64,000 nucleotides of DNA from Paulinella micropora (GCA_009731375.1 BJOX01000120.1:499572-563571), one strand, 5' to 3'; counted from the stretch's first letter, positions 37,694 to 57,188 are shown. Notes: generated by a model not told the origin, from the letters alone. Numbers and translations: made by a program.

Positions 37694-39451
37694 GTAGGTA
37701 GGCAGGCAGGCAGGCAGGTAGGCAGGTAGGTAGGTAGGTACGTAGGTATGTAGGTGGGTGGGTGGGCAGGTATGCAGGTAGGCAGGTAAATCGGTGGGAA
37801 GGTAGGTAGGTCAGTAGGTCAGTAGGTCGGTACGTAGTAGCCCTGGTTTTGAATATCTTATAGTTAGGTTGGTCGTCAGATGGGAGGGTGCTTTGTTACT
37901 TACTCAAGGCATCCCCAGAGAAGAAATCACTCAAGGCGGACGAGGAGGAAGAGGAGGCAGGAGTGTTGAAGGAGGAGAAAGAAGAAGGCATAGCAGACGC
38001 GGCGGAGTCGCTGTTGCTCCGGCTCATAGAATCGCCGCCTTTCTCTTTTTGCAATCTACATACATACATACATAAATAACATAACATAACATAACATAAC
38101 ATGACATAACATGACATAACATAACATAACATAACGTAACGTATAACGTATAACATATAACGTACAACGTATAAAGTATAACGTATAACATATAACATGT
38201 AACATGTAACATGTAACATGTAACATATAACATATAAGATATAACATATAACATATAACGTATAACGTATAACGTATAACGTATAACATATAACATATAA
38301 CATATAACATATAATACAACGTAACGTAACGTAACGTGACGTAACATAACGTACAACATATAACAACATATAACATAACATATAACATAACATATAACAT
38401 AACATATAACATTACATATTACATTACATATTACATTACATATTATATTACATATTACATTACATATTACATTACATATTAAATTATATATTACATTACA
38501 TATTACATTACATATTACATTACATATTACATTACATATTACATTACATATTACATTACATATTACAGTACATATTACATATTACATTACATTACATATT
38601 ACATTACATTATACATTATACATTACATTATACATTACATATTACATATTACATTACATATTACATTACACATTACATTACACATTACATTACATGCATG
38701 CATGGCATGGCATGGCACGGCACGGCATGGCATGGTATGGCATGGCATGGCATGGCATGGCATGGATGGCATGGGATGGCATGGCATGGCATACATACAT
38801 ACATGCATACATACATTACATTACATTACATTACATTACATTAATTACATTACATTACATACATTACATTACATTACATTACATTACATACATACATACA
38901 TGCATGCATGCATGCATGCATGCATGCATACATACATACATACATACATACATACATACATACATACATACATACATACATACATAACATATATACATAC
39001 ATAACATACGTACATACATACGTACATACATACGTACATTACGTACATACACATACGTAAATACACATACATACATACACATACATGCATACATACATGC
39101 ATACAAACATGCATACATACATACATACATACATACATACATACATACATACATACACAACAGGCACAAGCAGAAGACGGAGTAGAGCGAATGCAAAAAC
39201 AAGTGAAAGATACATATACATATACATACACATAGATATACATATGCAGAATAGACATAGACATAGACATAGAAATAGACATAGACATAGACATAGACAT
39301 AGGAGGATGGAGAAGGAGGTCGTCAAGAGGGCTGCTGAACCTTTTATTTGTTTTGTTTTGGTGTATGTATGTATGTATGTATGTATGTATGTATGTATGT
39401 GTGTGTGTGTATGTGTGTGTGTGTGTGTATGTATGTGTGTGCGTGTGTGTG

Positions 39452-39482
<31 letters not shown>

Positions 39483-39582
39483 TGTGTACACGTGTGTAAC
39501 CTTTTCTTGAGAGCATCTTTAGTTAGGCCTAGAGTCTTGAAAGTGTCAAGCATCTGACAAAACAACACAAGAGCTTTCTCTC

Positions 39583-39638
<56 letters not shown>
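37694..39638. repeat. GGTA, ATAAC, ATTACAT, CATA, TATG, GT and poly-C arrays
   Basis: GGTA to about 37840, ATAAC/ACGTATA at about 38065-38400, ATTACAT at about 38400-38690, GGCAT at about 38697-38790, CATA to about 39155, a short unique island with ATAGAC repeats to about 39350, TATG/GT to about 39482, and poly-C at 39587-39638 abutting a gap. Confidence 0.88.
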
Positions 39639-40202
39639 NNNNNNNNNNNNNNNNNNNNNNNNNNNNNNNNNNNNNNNNNNNNNNNNNNNNNNNNNNNNNN
39701 NNNNNNNNNNNNNNNNNNNNNNNNNNNNNNNNNNNNNNNNNNNNNNNNNNNNNNNNNNNNNNNNNNNNNNNNNNNNNNNNNNNNNNNNNNNNNNNNNNNN
39801 NNNNNNNNNNNNNNNNNNNNNNNNNNNNNNNNNNNNNNNNNNNNNNNNNNNNNNNNNNNNNNNNNNNNNNNNNNNNNNNNNNNNNNNNNNNNNNNNNNNN
39901 NNNNNNNNNNNNNNNNNNNNNNNNNNNNNNNNNNNNNNNNNNNNNNNNNNNNNNNNNNNNNNNNNNNNNNNNNNNNNNNNNNNNNNNNNNNNNNNNNNNN
40001 NNNNNNNNNNNNNNNNNNNNNNNNNNNNNNNNNNNNNNNNNNNNNNNNNNNNNNNNNNNNNNNNNNNNNNNNNNNNNNNNNNNNNNNNNNNNNNNNNNNN
40101 NNNNNNNNNNNNNNNNNNNNNNNNNNNNNNNNNNNNNNNNNNNNNNNNNNNNNNNNNNNNNNNNNNNNNNNNNNNNNNNNNNNNNNNNNNNNNNNNNNNN
40201 NN
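39639..40202. other. Assembly gap after poly-C
   Basis: 564 N preceded by more than 50 consecutive C. Confidence 0.95.
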
Positions 40203-40494
40203 TGGCTAGGCACACATAAGGCACCCCACCACGGGCCCAGCACACCCACACCATCCCCTAATTCTCTGTCTGTCGACAGATGGCACCCATTTCAAAAAAC
40301 CAAGCCCAAGGGAGGGTCAGTGACACCTCAAGTGGCCTTGGTTCACTTCGTGGAGTAAGTGATGAGATCAACTGATGACAGAAAAAAGGAGCTTCAAGGA
40401 AGTCTGTGGGTAAAGTATTAACCCGATGCCCAGCTAAGCCGTGATGTTTGCACGGAAGGGACTGATACAGGCGATACCAAAGCTCCCTAGTACC

Positions 40495-40495
<1 letters not shown>
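40203..40495. mobile_element. Dispersed repeat B, copy 3 (joined ends)
   Basis: The right-hand end of B (GGCTAGGCACAC to GTCAGTGACACCTCAA) is followed through a 45-bp junction by the left-hand part of B (AGAAAAAAGGAGCTTCAAGG to CTAGTACC), which then stops at GATA. This suggests two head-to-tail copies or a circular permutation, and a further truncation point. Confidence 0.75.
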
Positions 40496-40541
<46 letters not shown>

Positions 40542-40598
40542 CAAAATGACATACAGACATACAGACATACATACATAGATAGATACATAGATAGATAC

Positions 40599-40657
<59 letters not shown>

Positions 40658-40723
40658 CATTCTTACATACATACATACACTACATACATAAATACACTAC
40701 ATACATTACACATATTACATACA

Positions 40724-40754
<31 letters not shown>

Positions 40755-41354
40755 CATACATACATACATGCGTACGTAAAGTACGTAACATACGTAACGT
40801 ACGAACGTAACGTAACGCGTACGTACGTACGTAACATACGTAACGTACGAACGTTACGTAACGTACGAACGTTACGTAACGTAACGCTACGTTCAACGTA
40901 ACGCTACGTTCAACGTAACGCTACGTTCAACGTAACGTTACGTTAAACGTAAAGTTACGCTACGTTACGCTACGCTACGTTACGCTACGTTACGCTACGC
41001 TACGTTACGCTACGTTACGCTACGCTACGTTACGCTACGCTACGTTACGCTACGCTACGTTACGCGACGCTACGTTACGCAACGCTACGTTACGCAACGC
41101 TACGTTACGCTACGTTACGTTACGCTACGTTACGTACGTGTACAAGTACGTGCGTACACGTACATACGTACGTACGTACGTACATACATACATACATACA
41201 TACATACATACATACATACATACATACATACATACATACATACATACATGCATGCATGCATACATACATACATACATACATACATGCATGCATACATACA
41301 TGCATACATACATACATACATACATACATACATACAGGACCATGGCTGCTATCT

Positions 41355-41392
<38 letters not shown>

Positions 41393-41416
41393 GGGGGGGG
41401 GGGGGGGAGAGGGAAA

Positions 41417-41456
<40 letters not shown>

Positions 41457-41472
41457 CGCGAAGCACACCTTA
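40496..41472. repeat. GATA, CATA, ACGTTACGC, CATA, GA and poly-G arrays
   Basis: GATA/CATA to about 40775, then a CpG-containing array of ACGTAACG to TACGTTACGC units at about 40778-41145, CATA to about 41337, GA at about 41354-41393, and poly-G to 41456 before a 10-nt gap (41473-41482). Confidence 0.9.
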
Positions 41473-41516
41473 NNNNNNNNNNTTGGCTGCTTTGTCAGGG
41501 GTCGGCCTGCAGATAG

Positions 41517-41536
41517 TAGATGGATAGATAGACAAG

Positions 41537-41580
<44 letters not shown>

Positions 41581-41635
41581 CAGATGGATGCATGGATGCA
41601 TGGATGGATGGATGGATGGATGGATGGGTGGGTGT

Positions 41636-41694
<59 letters not shown>
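41517..41694. repeat. GATA array flanking the LINE 3' end
   Basis: GATA with GGAT/GGGT variants, continuous with the GATGAGATGTCGC end of the LINE. Confidence 0.9.
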
Positions 41695-41697
<3 letters not shown>

Positions 41698-41949
41698 GAG
41701 ATGTCGCAAAGGAATGTAGTCCTTGCAAAGGAACGCAGTTTCACATCAAACAGTAATTTGTGTACTGTGCATGTGTCCGGGATGGGAATCACGAGTAGAC
41801 TGTGTTCTGTAAAAAAGAAGAGGAGGTAGGACGTTGAAGAAAAAGGCAATCTAGGAATGGAGAGTGGGGAGGATAAGGAAGAAGAGAAAGAAAAGGAAGC
41901 CGTTAGTCCAAGTGTTTTGAGCACCGTAAGCTTGCGCAAGCTACAATGA

Positions 41950-42899
41950 TGACATTGTATGAGGCCTAAACCCCCGCAGGGACCTAGCCCGGGCTGTGCA
42001 ACACTGGACTGCAATGACGGAATGCAGTCACCGATACGGACTAGAGGAAGATTAGTCCAATTTTTGACTGCACAGGAGCGATAAATCGCAAAAGAGCAAC
42101 GAGCTACGCAGGACGATAGCTTGAAGCAAAGGGATTTGGATTGGGGATGGGAAAAACCCAAGGCGCGGAAACATCGATGAACAGAGAACGATACCATGCC
42201 GCGAGCCCCGCATTCGATTGGTCGAAGGTGGCAGGTCCATCCGTTGTCCTCGATTTGAGATTTGAGCTTGTTGTATCGGTTGGTCTTGTAGGCTCGTGCG
42301 TCAAGGATGTTTTCCTCGACCGGGCACGTTAGCTCGATCAGAATACATATCTTGGTAGACAGTGACCAGACAACGATATCGGGGCGGAGGTCAGTGACAC
42401 AAATGTGGACAGGAAAGGCTTGCTCAGAACCGGTGTATTGGGTTTGGAGTTGCCAATCGTTTGCAGTGTCAAGCAGGGATGGTCGATGAAATGACTGTCC
42501 CTTAGGCTTCTGCTCGCCCTCTTTCACAAACATAGACTTTGATTCATTTTGGTCTATAGGGAGGGAGCGTTTGTTATGGCTCTCGATGTGTTTTTGAAGG
42601 GGAGTTTCAGTGCAGAGCACAGAGTCGTGACGCCAGGTATAACGGCCTTGTTTGAGGGCAACATGGCAACCGGAGAGGATGTGACATAAATGTGCTTGAC
42701 CAGAACAGAGAGCACACTTGTTGTTGGGAATGATTCCCCACAGACGTACAAGGTCGGGGGTAATAACCGAGTTTGTGCTTGCGTTGATGACCCAAGAGAT
42801 TAAACGGGGATTACGGGTTCCGATGAGGCGAGTCCAGGAGAGGTCAAAGGGGCATGCGTCTTCAAAACGAGCACCCTTGCATGGCTTTGTCCATGTCAT
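41950..42899 (-). CDS. LINE C-terminal zinc finger and restriction-like endonuclease
   Basis: CALCSGQAHLCHILSGC gives a CCHC finger (about 42672-42722). The endonuclease core follows: LRPDIVVWS (about 42365-42385), IELTCPVEENI (about 42310-42340), AYKTNRYNKL and PIECGARGMVSFS. This PD-(D/E)xK pattern is that of R2/CRE/Dong-type LINEs, which cut specific target sites. In the truncated second copy the protein ends ..GDCIPS with TAG; here that codon is TTG, so the stop is lost and the frame reads on into the 3' UTR. Confidence 0.85.
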
Positions 42900-43295
42900 G
42901 CACTGATTTTCTCAGCAGCTAATTCTAAAATTCTGTCTTTGCGGTCTGTGATGGAATGTTCTTTTGGGTAGCGACCATGGCCAAGTCCGAGATGATCGGA
43001 TTGGCCTCGATGTTTGAATTCAAAATCAACTTGTGCCTCAAGCTTTTCGAGCACAGGCTCTGGTTTCCAGATAGTTCGAAACGTTTCGTGTTTTGTCAGG
43101 TTCATCACATAGATGGATGAGGTGTTTATCTGGGCAGTACTTCAGCATTTGAGCACGGTTGATTTGAAGTCGCTGGTAAAAAGAGACGATGGACTGGAGC
43201 TGTAGACCGAATTTCGGGCGTGGGCGGTAAAGGCAAGAGACCAGAGCTCTTTGTTGATATTGGCCCATTTTTTGAGGAAGCGGGTCGCAATTTTC

Positions 43296-44783
43296 TTAAT
43301 GGTTTTGGCGAAAGATAGGCAAGAGGTCATAAATCAGAAATGGCCAAGCAAGTGACTGGACAGCATAGTGTTGGTAGAGCCAGAGTTTCATAAAGCCATT
43401 GATCGAGCAGCTATCAATGGCTTGCATAGATAGAATGAACTTCTTTTGGATTTCTGCTCGTTGTTCGTTTTCGCTGGGGTCATGGTAGACAATCCATCCG
43501 AGGTCTTTGAAAGGCTTGTCAGCGATGAAGTCAATTGGTTTGCCAGTAATAGTAAGGGCGGGGTCGAAAGGTGGGAACGATATCGGCAACAAGCGTTTGA
43601 GACCCTTATGGTCGTCGGCTTTAGTCCAATATTTGAAAGCAAGGCTTTTGCATTTGGGCGGTTTCGCGGCCATTGTTCTGGTCCATGTCAGAAATTTGTC
43701 TATCATGTTGGACGATAGACAGTGTTTCGTGGATCGGCTGTGTAGTTTGAAGTCGTCAGCATAGGCAGCTTCGTGCACGATTACTTCATCCGTTGAGTTC
43801 TTGTGTTTGAAGTGGTATCCGTTGTTTTTAGTCAACGATGATAGGAGGTCAAGTAGTAAATTAAAAACTATATTGAAAAGGAGAGGAGAAATGCAGCATC
43901 CTTGAAAGACGCCCACAGCAAAAACAAAGGGTTCTGACGACCATTCTTTCCCTTCGATTGTGGCTACCAAGAGTTCGTAATGTAAGAAGATTATGCGTGC
44001 AAACATAAGGGGCACGTGATACCACCAGAGAGCGAACTGGATCAAGTTGTGATTTACGCTTCCAAAAGCGTTTGCTATGACCAGTTGGCGATAGTGATCT
44101 TTTGCATTTCTGATGGTAGCCTTTGTTGCAGCAATGTGTTCGGAGCATCCTGCAACGTTACGGAGGAAACCTTTTTGTTTCGCTCTGTCAAAGTATTTGT
44201 TGTCCAGCAAAAAACTCTCGATTCGTTTTGACCACAGAGAGAAAAATACCTTACCCGAGCAGTTTGTCAGAGCAATCGGACGATAGTTTGAGGCCTGAAG
44301 TGGATCGCCGTCTTTATGCAGGAGGGAGATAGCAGCGTGGGCCCAGCTGTTAGCTACATCAGTCGTCCAACACTTGACAATGAGTTTGTGTAAGAAAAGT
44401 AAAGCGGTGGGAAGTCTCTTGTAAACAAGGTAGCTAATACCATCTCTGCCAGGGGCTGCACCATTACGTTACGCAAGCACAGATCTTTTGATTTCCAAGA
44501 AGGACGGTGGTTTGAGGTCAAAGGGGACAGTTGGTAGAGGTGGGCGAACCATCTCAGGTAAGGGCACGTAGGTTTGTTCACGATTAGCGTCTTCGTATAG
44601 GTTGGGAAAGTAGGAATCGCAGTCTTCTTTGGATAGGGAGCAAGTGGTTTGGGTTGAGGGGGGATGAAACAGATTTTTGGCAAACTTATGAGGGTCAGTT
44701 CGGAAGCGTGTATTTGCTTGTCGTTGAGCGGAGCTTAAAGTTGCTTCCTTGAGACTACGGCGGAGGCGGTTACCGGTTTTCAA
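43296..44783 (-). pseudogene. LINE reverse transcriptase, frame broken
   Basis: Upstream segment (44783-44469) has FRTDPHKFAKNLF and EDCDSYFPNLYED, the usual pre-RT region. After a frame change near 44460 come GAAPGRDGI and ASNYRPIALTN (RT motifs 1-2). The 43296-44210 frame carries QLVIANAFGSVNH (motif A, first aspartate apparently replaced), GVFQGCCISPLLFNI (motif B) and HEAAYADDFKL (motif C with the catalytic Asp pair, about 43757-43771), then KDLGWIVY. Family: non-LTR RT. The break and the changed motif A suggest this copy is dead. Confidence 0.85.
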
Positions 44784-45557
44784 TAATACTCGCCAAGTTT
44801 TTTGCAGGCTTTTTGCAACAGTCGCTGGAATTAAACCCGCCCTTTTGAGATCTCGCAGATGTCTCTTTTGGGCCAGTTTTTGTTGTCGGTTCTGCGTGAG
44901 CTCTGTTTGGAGCCGGGTTACGTGGTGGTTTTTGCGCTCATGAGTTTGTTCTTGTGTTTTTGTTTGAGGTACCCATTGTGATATGAAGTCGTAGAGATAT
45001 CTTTCAAATTTCGCTACTGCTTCGTCACACGACAGGCGTTTGATGAGAGAGGAGGAGAGGATGAGGAGTGCGGATTGGAGTTCTTCTTCAATGCCTTTTC
45101 ATTCGCTTGGTGTTGATGGCAATACCAGGCGTTTTCTTCTTTCGGTTGGTTCTTTCGGGGCACTTCTTGTCCGATGGACAAAATGGGAGTATGTCTCGGC
45201 GTCAACACAGTGGGTGGAATCCAGGTTGATAATGCCGGGTTGCGACTTGTAGTCCGGATGGACGTGCGCTTTTGGGCTCTTCTTTTCGAGGAGGCCCGAA
45301 AGGTCTTCGTAAGGGTGAACATGAGCAAAATCTTCTCCAGGGGGTTCAGGCGGTGCAGAGCACGCACTGGGAGGGTGACGGCGGCCACTCCGGAGGGAAT
45401 AGCGGTGCGTCGGTAGGTTTTCGCATGTAGTTTTTGTAACTTACGGCTTAACTTAGGGGAAGCAAGCCTCTTCGTTTAAGCCAGGGTTGTCAGCCCAAGA
45501 AGAAAAAGGAGAAAGGTTTGGTTGCCGCGCTTTATCGCCGCGACGGGGTCACATATG

Positions 45558-46162
45558 GATGAGATGTCGCAAAGGAATGTAGTCCTTGCAAAGGAACGCA
45601 GTTTCACATCAAACAATAATTTGTGTACTGTGCATGTGTCCGGGATGGGAATCACGGGTAGACTGTGTTCTGGAAAAAGAAGAGGAGGAAGGACGTTGAA
45701 GAAAAAGGCAATCTAGGAATGGAGAGTGGGAGGATAAGGAAGAAGAGAAAGAAAAGGAAGCCGTTAGTCCAAGTGTTTTGAGCACCGTAAGCTTGCGCAA
45801 GCTACAATGATGACATTGTATGAGGCCTAAACCCCCGCAGGGACCTAGCCCGGGCTATGCAACACTGGACGGCTATGATGGAATGCAGTCACCAATACGG
45901 ACTAGAGGAAGATTAGTCCAATTTTTGACTGCACAGGAGCGATAAATCGCAAAAGAGCAACGAGCTACGCAGGAGGATAGCTTGAAGCAAAGGGATTTGG
46001 ATTGGGGATGGGAAAAACCCAAGGCGCGGAAACATCGATGAACAGAGAACGATACCATGCCGCGAGCCCCGCATTCGATTGGTCGAAGGTGGCAGGTCCA
46101 TCCGTTGTCCTCGATTTGAGATTTGAGCTTGTTGTATCGGTTGGTCTTGTAGGCTCGTGCGT
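45558..46162 (-). mobile_element. Same LINE, 5'-truncated second copy
   Basis: Near-identical to 41695-42300 (3' UTR plus the end of the endonuclease), in the same orientation, immediately upstream of the long copy's 5' end. Its truncated 5' end joins a GATA array at 46163. Head-to-tail insertion of one copy next to another inside one GATA tract. Confidence 0.9.

Positions 46163-46225
<63 letters not shown>
46163..46225. repeat. GATA array flanking the LINE pair
   Basis: About 16 GATA units directly at the truncated LINE end. With 41517-41694 it brackets both copies. Confidence 0.92.
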
Positions 46226-46226
<1 letters not shown>

Positions 46227-46239
46227 CGTGTGTGTGTCT

Positions 46240-46582
46240 ATGTGCAAGCTGGCGTTGCTGCTGCGGGCGTTATCTGCCATGATCATTCCCCATCACTCAC
46301 CTTGCTATTGCTATTCTTATCGTATTATTGTAGTTGTTCTTCTTGTTATTGTTGTCAAATGTATGTGTGTGTGTGTGTGCGTGTGCAACCTCGCTGTGCT
46401 GCTGCCCGCGTTGTGGGTCAGGATCATTTCCCGTCACGCACAGTGATTGCTATAATGTTTGTCGTTGCAGTTGCAGTTGTTGTTGTGTTGTTGTTGTTGA
46501 CGCACTGTGTTGTGTGTGGTGTTTCACCTGGCCGTGCTGCTGCCTGCGTTGTCAGCCATCATCATTTCCCCGTCGCTCACAT
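46240..46582. repeat. Three diverged 58-bp units at about 141-bp spacing
   Basis: Units at about 46243-46300, 46384-46441 and 46525-46582 share TGCTGCTGC.[GC]GCGTT and ATCATT.CCC.TC.C.CAC. TTG/GT repeats separate them. On the minus strand the third reads MMMADNAGSSTAR before GTGAAA. They look like exon-edge echoes of an unrecognised exon. Confidence 0.65.
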
Positions 46583-52598
<6,016 letters not shown>

Positions 52599-53007
52599 CT
52601 GCAAACAAACGGAAAACAGCAAGAAGAGAAAGAATAGGAATGACAAACGAGTGAACAAAAGAACACCACACTTTCTCGAGTTTCTTCAATTTTCGACTAA
52701 TAAAAAAGTTAACATTATGGAAAACGTTTTCCCTACTAGAAAAGCATTTAATCAATGCATCTCCTTCACAAGGACAAGTCTGGCACCAATAAACTGAATT
52801 TACGACCTACTTTTCGTCTCCTCACCGCCCTTTCTGTTTAATGATCGATCTTCTTCTGACTCTTTCTTTTATGACGTGAGTCAACGTTGATGGAAAATGT
52901 CCTCATGTTGACCTGTTCTTCTGACATACTTCTGGTGGAAGGAAGGAGAGCAGTTGTGAAGAAGGTTTGTTCCTTTTCGTTCACTGCAGTGGTTCTTTGA
53001 TTTCGGG

Positions 53008-53551
<544 letters not shown>

Positions 53552-53611
<60 letters not shown>

Positions 53612-54273
53612 ATATATATATGTATGTATGTATATATATATGTATATATATATTTCGATCTCTCTCTCTCTCTCTCGATCTCTCTCTGTCAGCTCTCTCT
53701 TCTTCTTCTTCTTCTTCTTCTTCTTCTTCTTCTTCTTCTTCTTCTTCTTCTTCTTCTTCTTCTTCTTCTTCTCCTTCTTCTTCTTCTTCTTCTTTTCTTC
53801 TTCTTCTTCTTCTTCTTCTTCTTCTTCTTCTTCTTCTTCTTCTTCTCTTCTTCTTCTTCTTATTTCTTCTTCTCCTTCTTCTCCTTCTTCTTCTTCTTCT
53901 TCTTCTTCTTCTTCTTCTTCTTCTTCTTCTTCTTCTTCTTCTTCTTCTTCTTCTTCTTCTTCTTCTTCTTCTTCTTCTTCTTCTTCTTCTTCTTCTTCTT
54001 CTTCTCTTTTATTGAGAGAAAACAATTTTACAATTGATCTCAGGGAAAGTCCACATGAAAAGTCGAACTATTAAGATAGACCTTTATCTAAGGTGGAAAC
54101 CTAGGCTCAGATGAGTATATTAAAGAAAGTGATGTAATCTAAATGGTGAATAATATTAATTAATATTAATAATATATGCTCTTGCGCTACGTCGACTGGC
54201 TCCTGCAGGTTTCTTCAAGGATCAGGAAAGATGAGAGTTCTAGCATTATGATTTGGGGGGGGGGGGGGGAAAC
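53552..54273. repeat. AT, CT and long CTT array, short spacer
   Basis: AT/GT and CT runs to about 53696, a CTT array from about 53698 to 54008, then about 240 bp of unique sequence ending in poly-G at a gap. Confidence 0.9.
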
Positions 54274-54752
54274 NNNNNNNNNNNNNNNNNNNNNNNNNNN
54301 NNNNNNNNNNNNNNNNNNNNNNNNNNNNNNNNNNNNNNNNNNNNNNNNNNNNNNNNNNNNNNNNNNNNNNNNNNNNNNNNNNNNNNNNNNNNNNNNNNNN
54401 NNNNNNNNNNNNNNNNNNNNNNNNNNNNNNNNNNNNNNNNNNNNNNNNNNNNNNNNNNNNNNNNNNNNNNNNNNNNNNNNNNNNNNNNNNNNNNNNNNNN
54501 NNNNNNNNNNNNNNNNNNNNNNNNNNNNNNNNNNNNNNNNNNNNNNNNNNNNNNNNNNNNNNNNNNNNNNNNNNNNNNNNNNNNNNNNNNNNNNNNNNNN
54601 NNNNNNNNNNNNNNNNNNNNNNNNNNNNNNNNNNNNNNNNNNNNNNNNNNNNNNNNNNNNNNNNNNNNNNNNNNNNNNNNNNNNNNNNNNNNNNNNNNNN
54701 NNNNNNNNNNNNNNNNNNNNNNNNNNNNNNNNNNNNNNNNNNNNNNNNNNNN
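54274..54752. other. Assembly gap
   Basis: Run of N between poly-G and a CT array (54753-54930). Confidence 0.95.
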
Positions 54753-54800
<48 letters not shown>

Positions 54801-55105
54801 CCCTCTCTCTCTCACTCTCTCTCTCACTCTCACTCTCTCTTTCTCTCTCCTCACTCTCTCTTTCTCTCTCTCTCTCTCTATCTCTCTCAATCTCTGTCTC
54901 TCTCAATCTCTCTCTCTCTCTCTCTCTTTTCTTTTTTTTTTTTTTCGTTGATGTTTGACCCAGGATGGTTTTGTAAGCCCGTGTTGGCGACCTTCCTCCA
55001 TATACATGTACATGTGCCTAAATGCCCTGATCTTGTTGCTCCGTGCAGGTTGTGAAGAGAGCAACCCCTAGCCAGTTGTGACTCGGAGCACACACACTCA
55101 TCACC

Positions 55106-55258
55106 ATGGCGTCGTCTATTGCCGGGACGCGTATGTCCCGCGAGGATTTCAAAAAGGCCAAGGAGCTCGAGGAGCTGCGGAAGACGGGTAAGTGCCTTGT
55201 CATAGCTACATAAAGAGATAGGTAGGTAGATGGGTAGGTAGGTAGGTAGGTAGGTAGG

Positions 55259-55322
<64 letters not shown>

Positions 55323-56329
55323 CAGATAGACAGACAGACAGATAGATAGATAGATGGATAGATAGATAGATAGATAGATAGATATATAGATAGATAGATA
55401 GATAGATAGATAGAGGTAGATAGATGAAATATCGACTAATGTCAGAAAAAAGGAGCTCCTGATTTCGTCAACCAGGAAGTCTGTGGGTAAAGTATTAACC
55501 CGATGCCCAGCTAAGCCGTGATGTTTGCACGGGAGGGACTGATACAGGCAATACCAAAGCTCCCTAGTACCAGGCGGGGCCAGGGCTCGTTCCATAAAGC
55601 GCCCCTTGCAGAACGAGCTCCCACCTCCATTACAGAGGGCCCAGTAAGCAGATGGAGTTTCGAGACTGTTCGACAGTCTAGTATAAACCGACAGAGCACT
55701 GTGGGTTTTATTCCGGGCTCAACAAGCGAGAAAGGGCACCCTGAGGGAACAGGATTGTGCTTCCCGTCGCTATTTCGGCATGTGACTTATAGGCGTATGG
55801 CTAGGCACACATAAGGCACCCCACCACGGGCCCAGCACACCCACACCATCCCCTAATTCTCTGTCTGTCGACAGATGGCACCCATTTCAAAAAAATCAAG
55901 CCCAAGAGAGGGTCAGTGACACCTCAAAGATAGGTAGGTAGGTAGGTGGATAGCTGGCTGGCTGGGTTCATGAGCGTGTCTGTGCCAGGTGCCGCTCCCC
56001 CCGAGTTGGACGAGGATGGTAAAATGATCAACCCACACATCCCGCAGTATGTCTCACAAGCCCCCTGGTACGTTCTAATATACATAATATAAATAACATA
56101 CATGACATACACACAAGCCCCTGGTACGCCTCAACAGACATGACATACATAACATCCACATCATGCATCACGTACAGATATACGCAGCCTGCAATACGTC
56201 TCACAAACCTCCTGGTACGCCCCAACATGCATTAATAATGTGCATGGTATACATTACATACATACACACCGTATAGACATCACGTGCATAAAGACATGCA
56301 TACAGTCAAGCCGCACATCCCGCTGTACA

Positions 56330-56373
<44 letters not shown>

Positions 56374-57118
56374 CACGTGTTCTGTTGTCAGGTACCTGAA
56401 TCAGAACCGGCCTGGGCTCAAGCACCAGTACACCAAGCACTTCGGCGGCGGTACATGCATACATGTATACATACATACATACATACATACATACATACAT
56501 ACGTACATACATACATACATACATACGTACATACATACATACGTACATACATAGGGATCCAGTATGACAAGCTGGACAAGTTCCACTTGCGCGGTGCGCG
56601 CGCCCCGCAGAAGGAAGCTTCGAAAAAGTACCTTGCTACCTCGCTGCCTACTTAACCTAGCTAGCTCACTACCTATACTACCTACCTACCTACACCTGCC
56701 TACACCTACCTACCAACCTACCTACACCTACCTTACCTATACCTACCTACCTACCTACCTACCTACCTATCCGTCTGCCTACTTACCTTCATTCCTCGCA
56801 AGCTACCCCAAACTATCTGGCTAGGTATCTCAAGAGTGCGTGTGAACTGTGGCGCGAGCCCACACAGCAGCAAAACACTTACTTACCTACTTAGTCATGT
56901 ACTTATTTAGCTATTCATTTGTGATTGTGGGTTGGCGCTGTAGGTATCGCAAGGGAGCGTGTGAAAACTGTGGCGCAAGCACACACAGCAGCAAAGAGTG
57001 CGTGGAGCGCCCGCGCCGCAAAGGAGCGAAACTGACCAACAATGACATCGCAGCCGATGAACATGTATGTGCATCTCAAACCGATCTACAATCTATCTCA
57101 AGCCTGAAACTATATATC

Positions 57119-57188
<70 letters not shown>

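Larger units (their letters stand above)
41695..45557 (-). mobile_element. RLE-type LINE embedded in GATA array, long copy
   Basis: 3.86 kb in minus orientation. Its 3' end (CCTTTGCGACATCTCATC on the minus strand) joins TATC/GATA repeats. Its 5' end abuts the 3' end of a second, truncated copy of the same element. The order is N-terminal basic region, RT, CCHC finger, restriction-like endonuclease, 3' UTR of about 300 bp. RT and endonuclease motifs are well preserved, but the long frame is broken at least once upstream of the RT core (about 44460). Confidence 0.88.

Noticed and set aside
46240-46582. Small membrane protein from the LAVLLPALSAIII frames
   Set aside because: The three units drift out of frame relative to each other and are separated by TTG/GT repeats; more like echoes of an exon edge on either strand.
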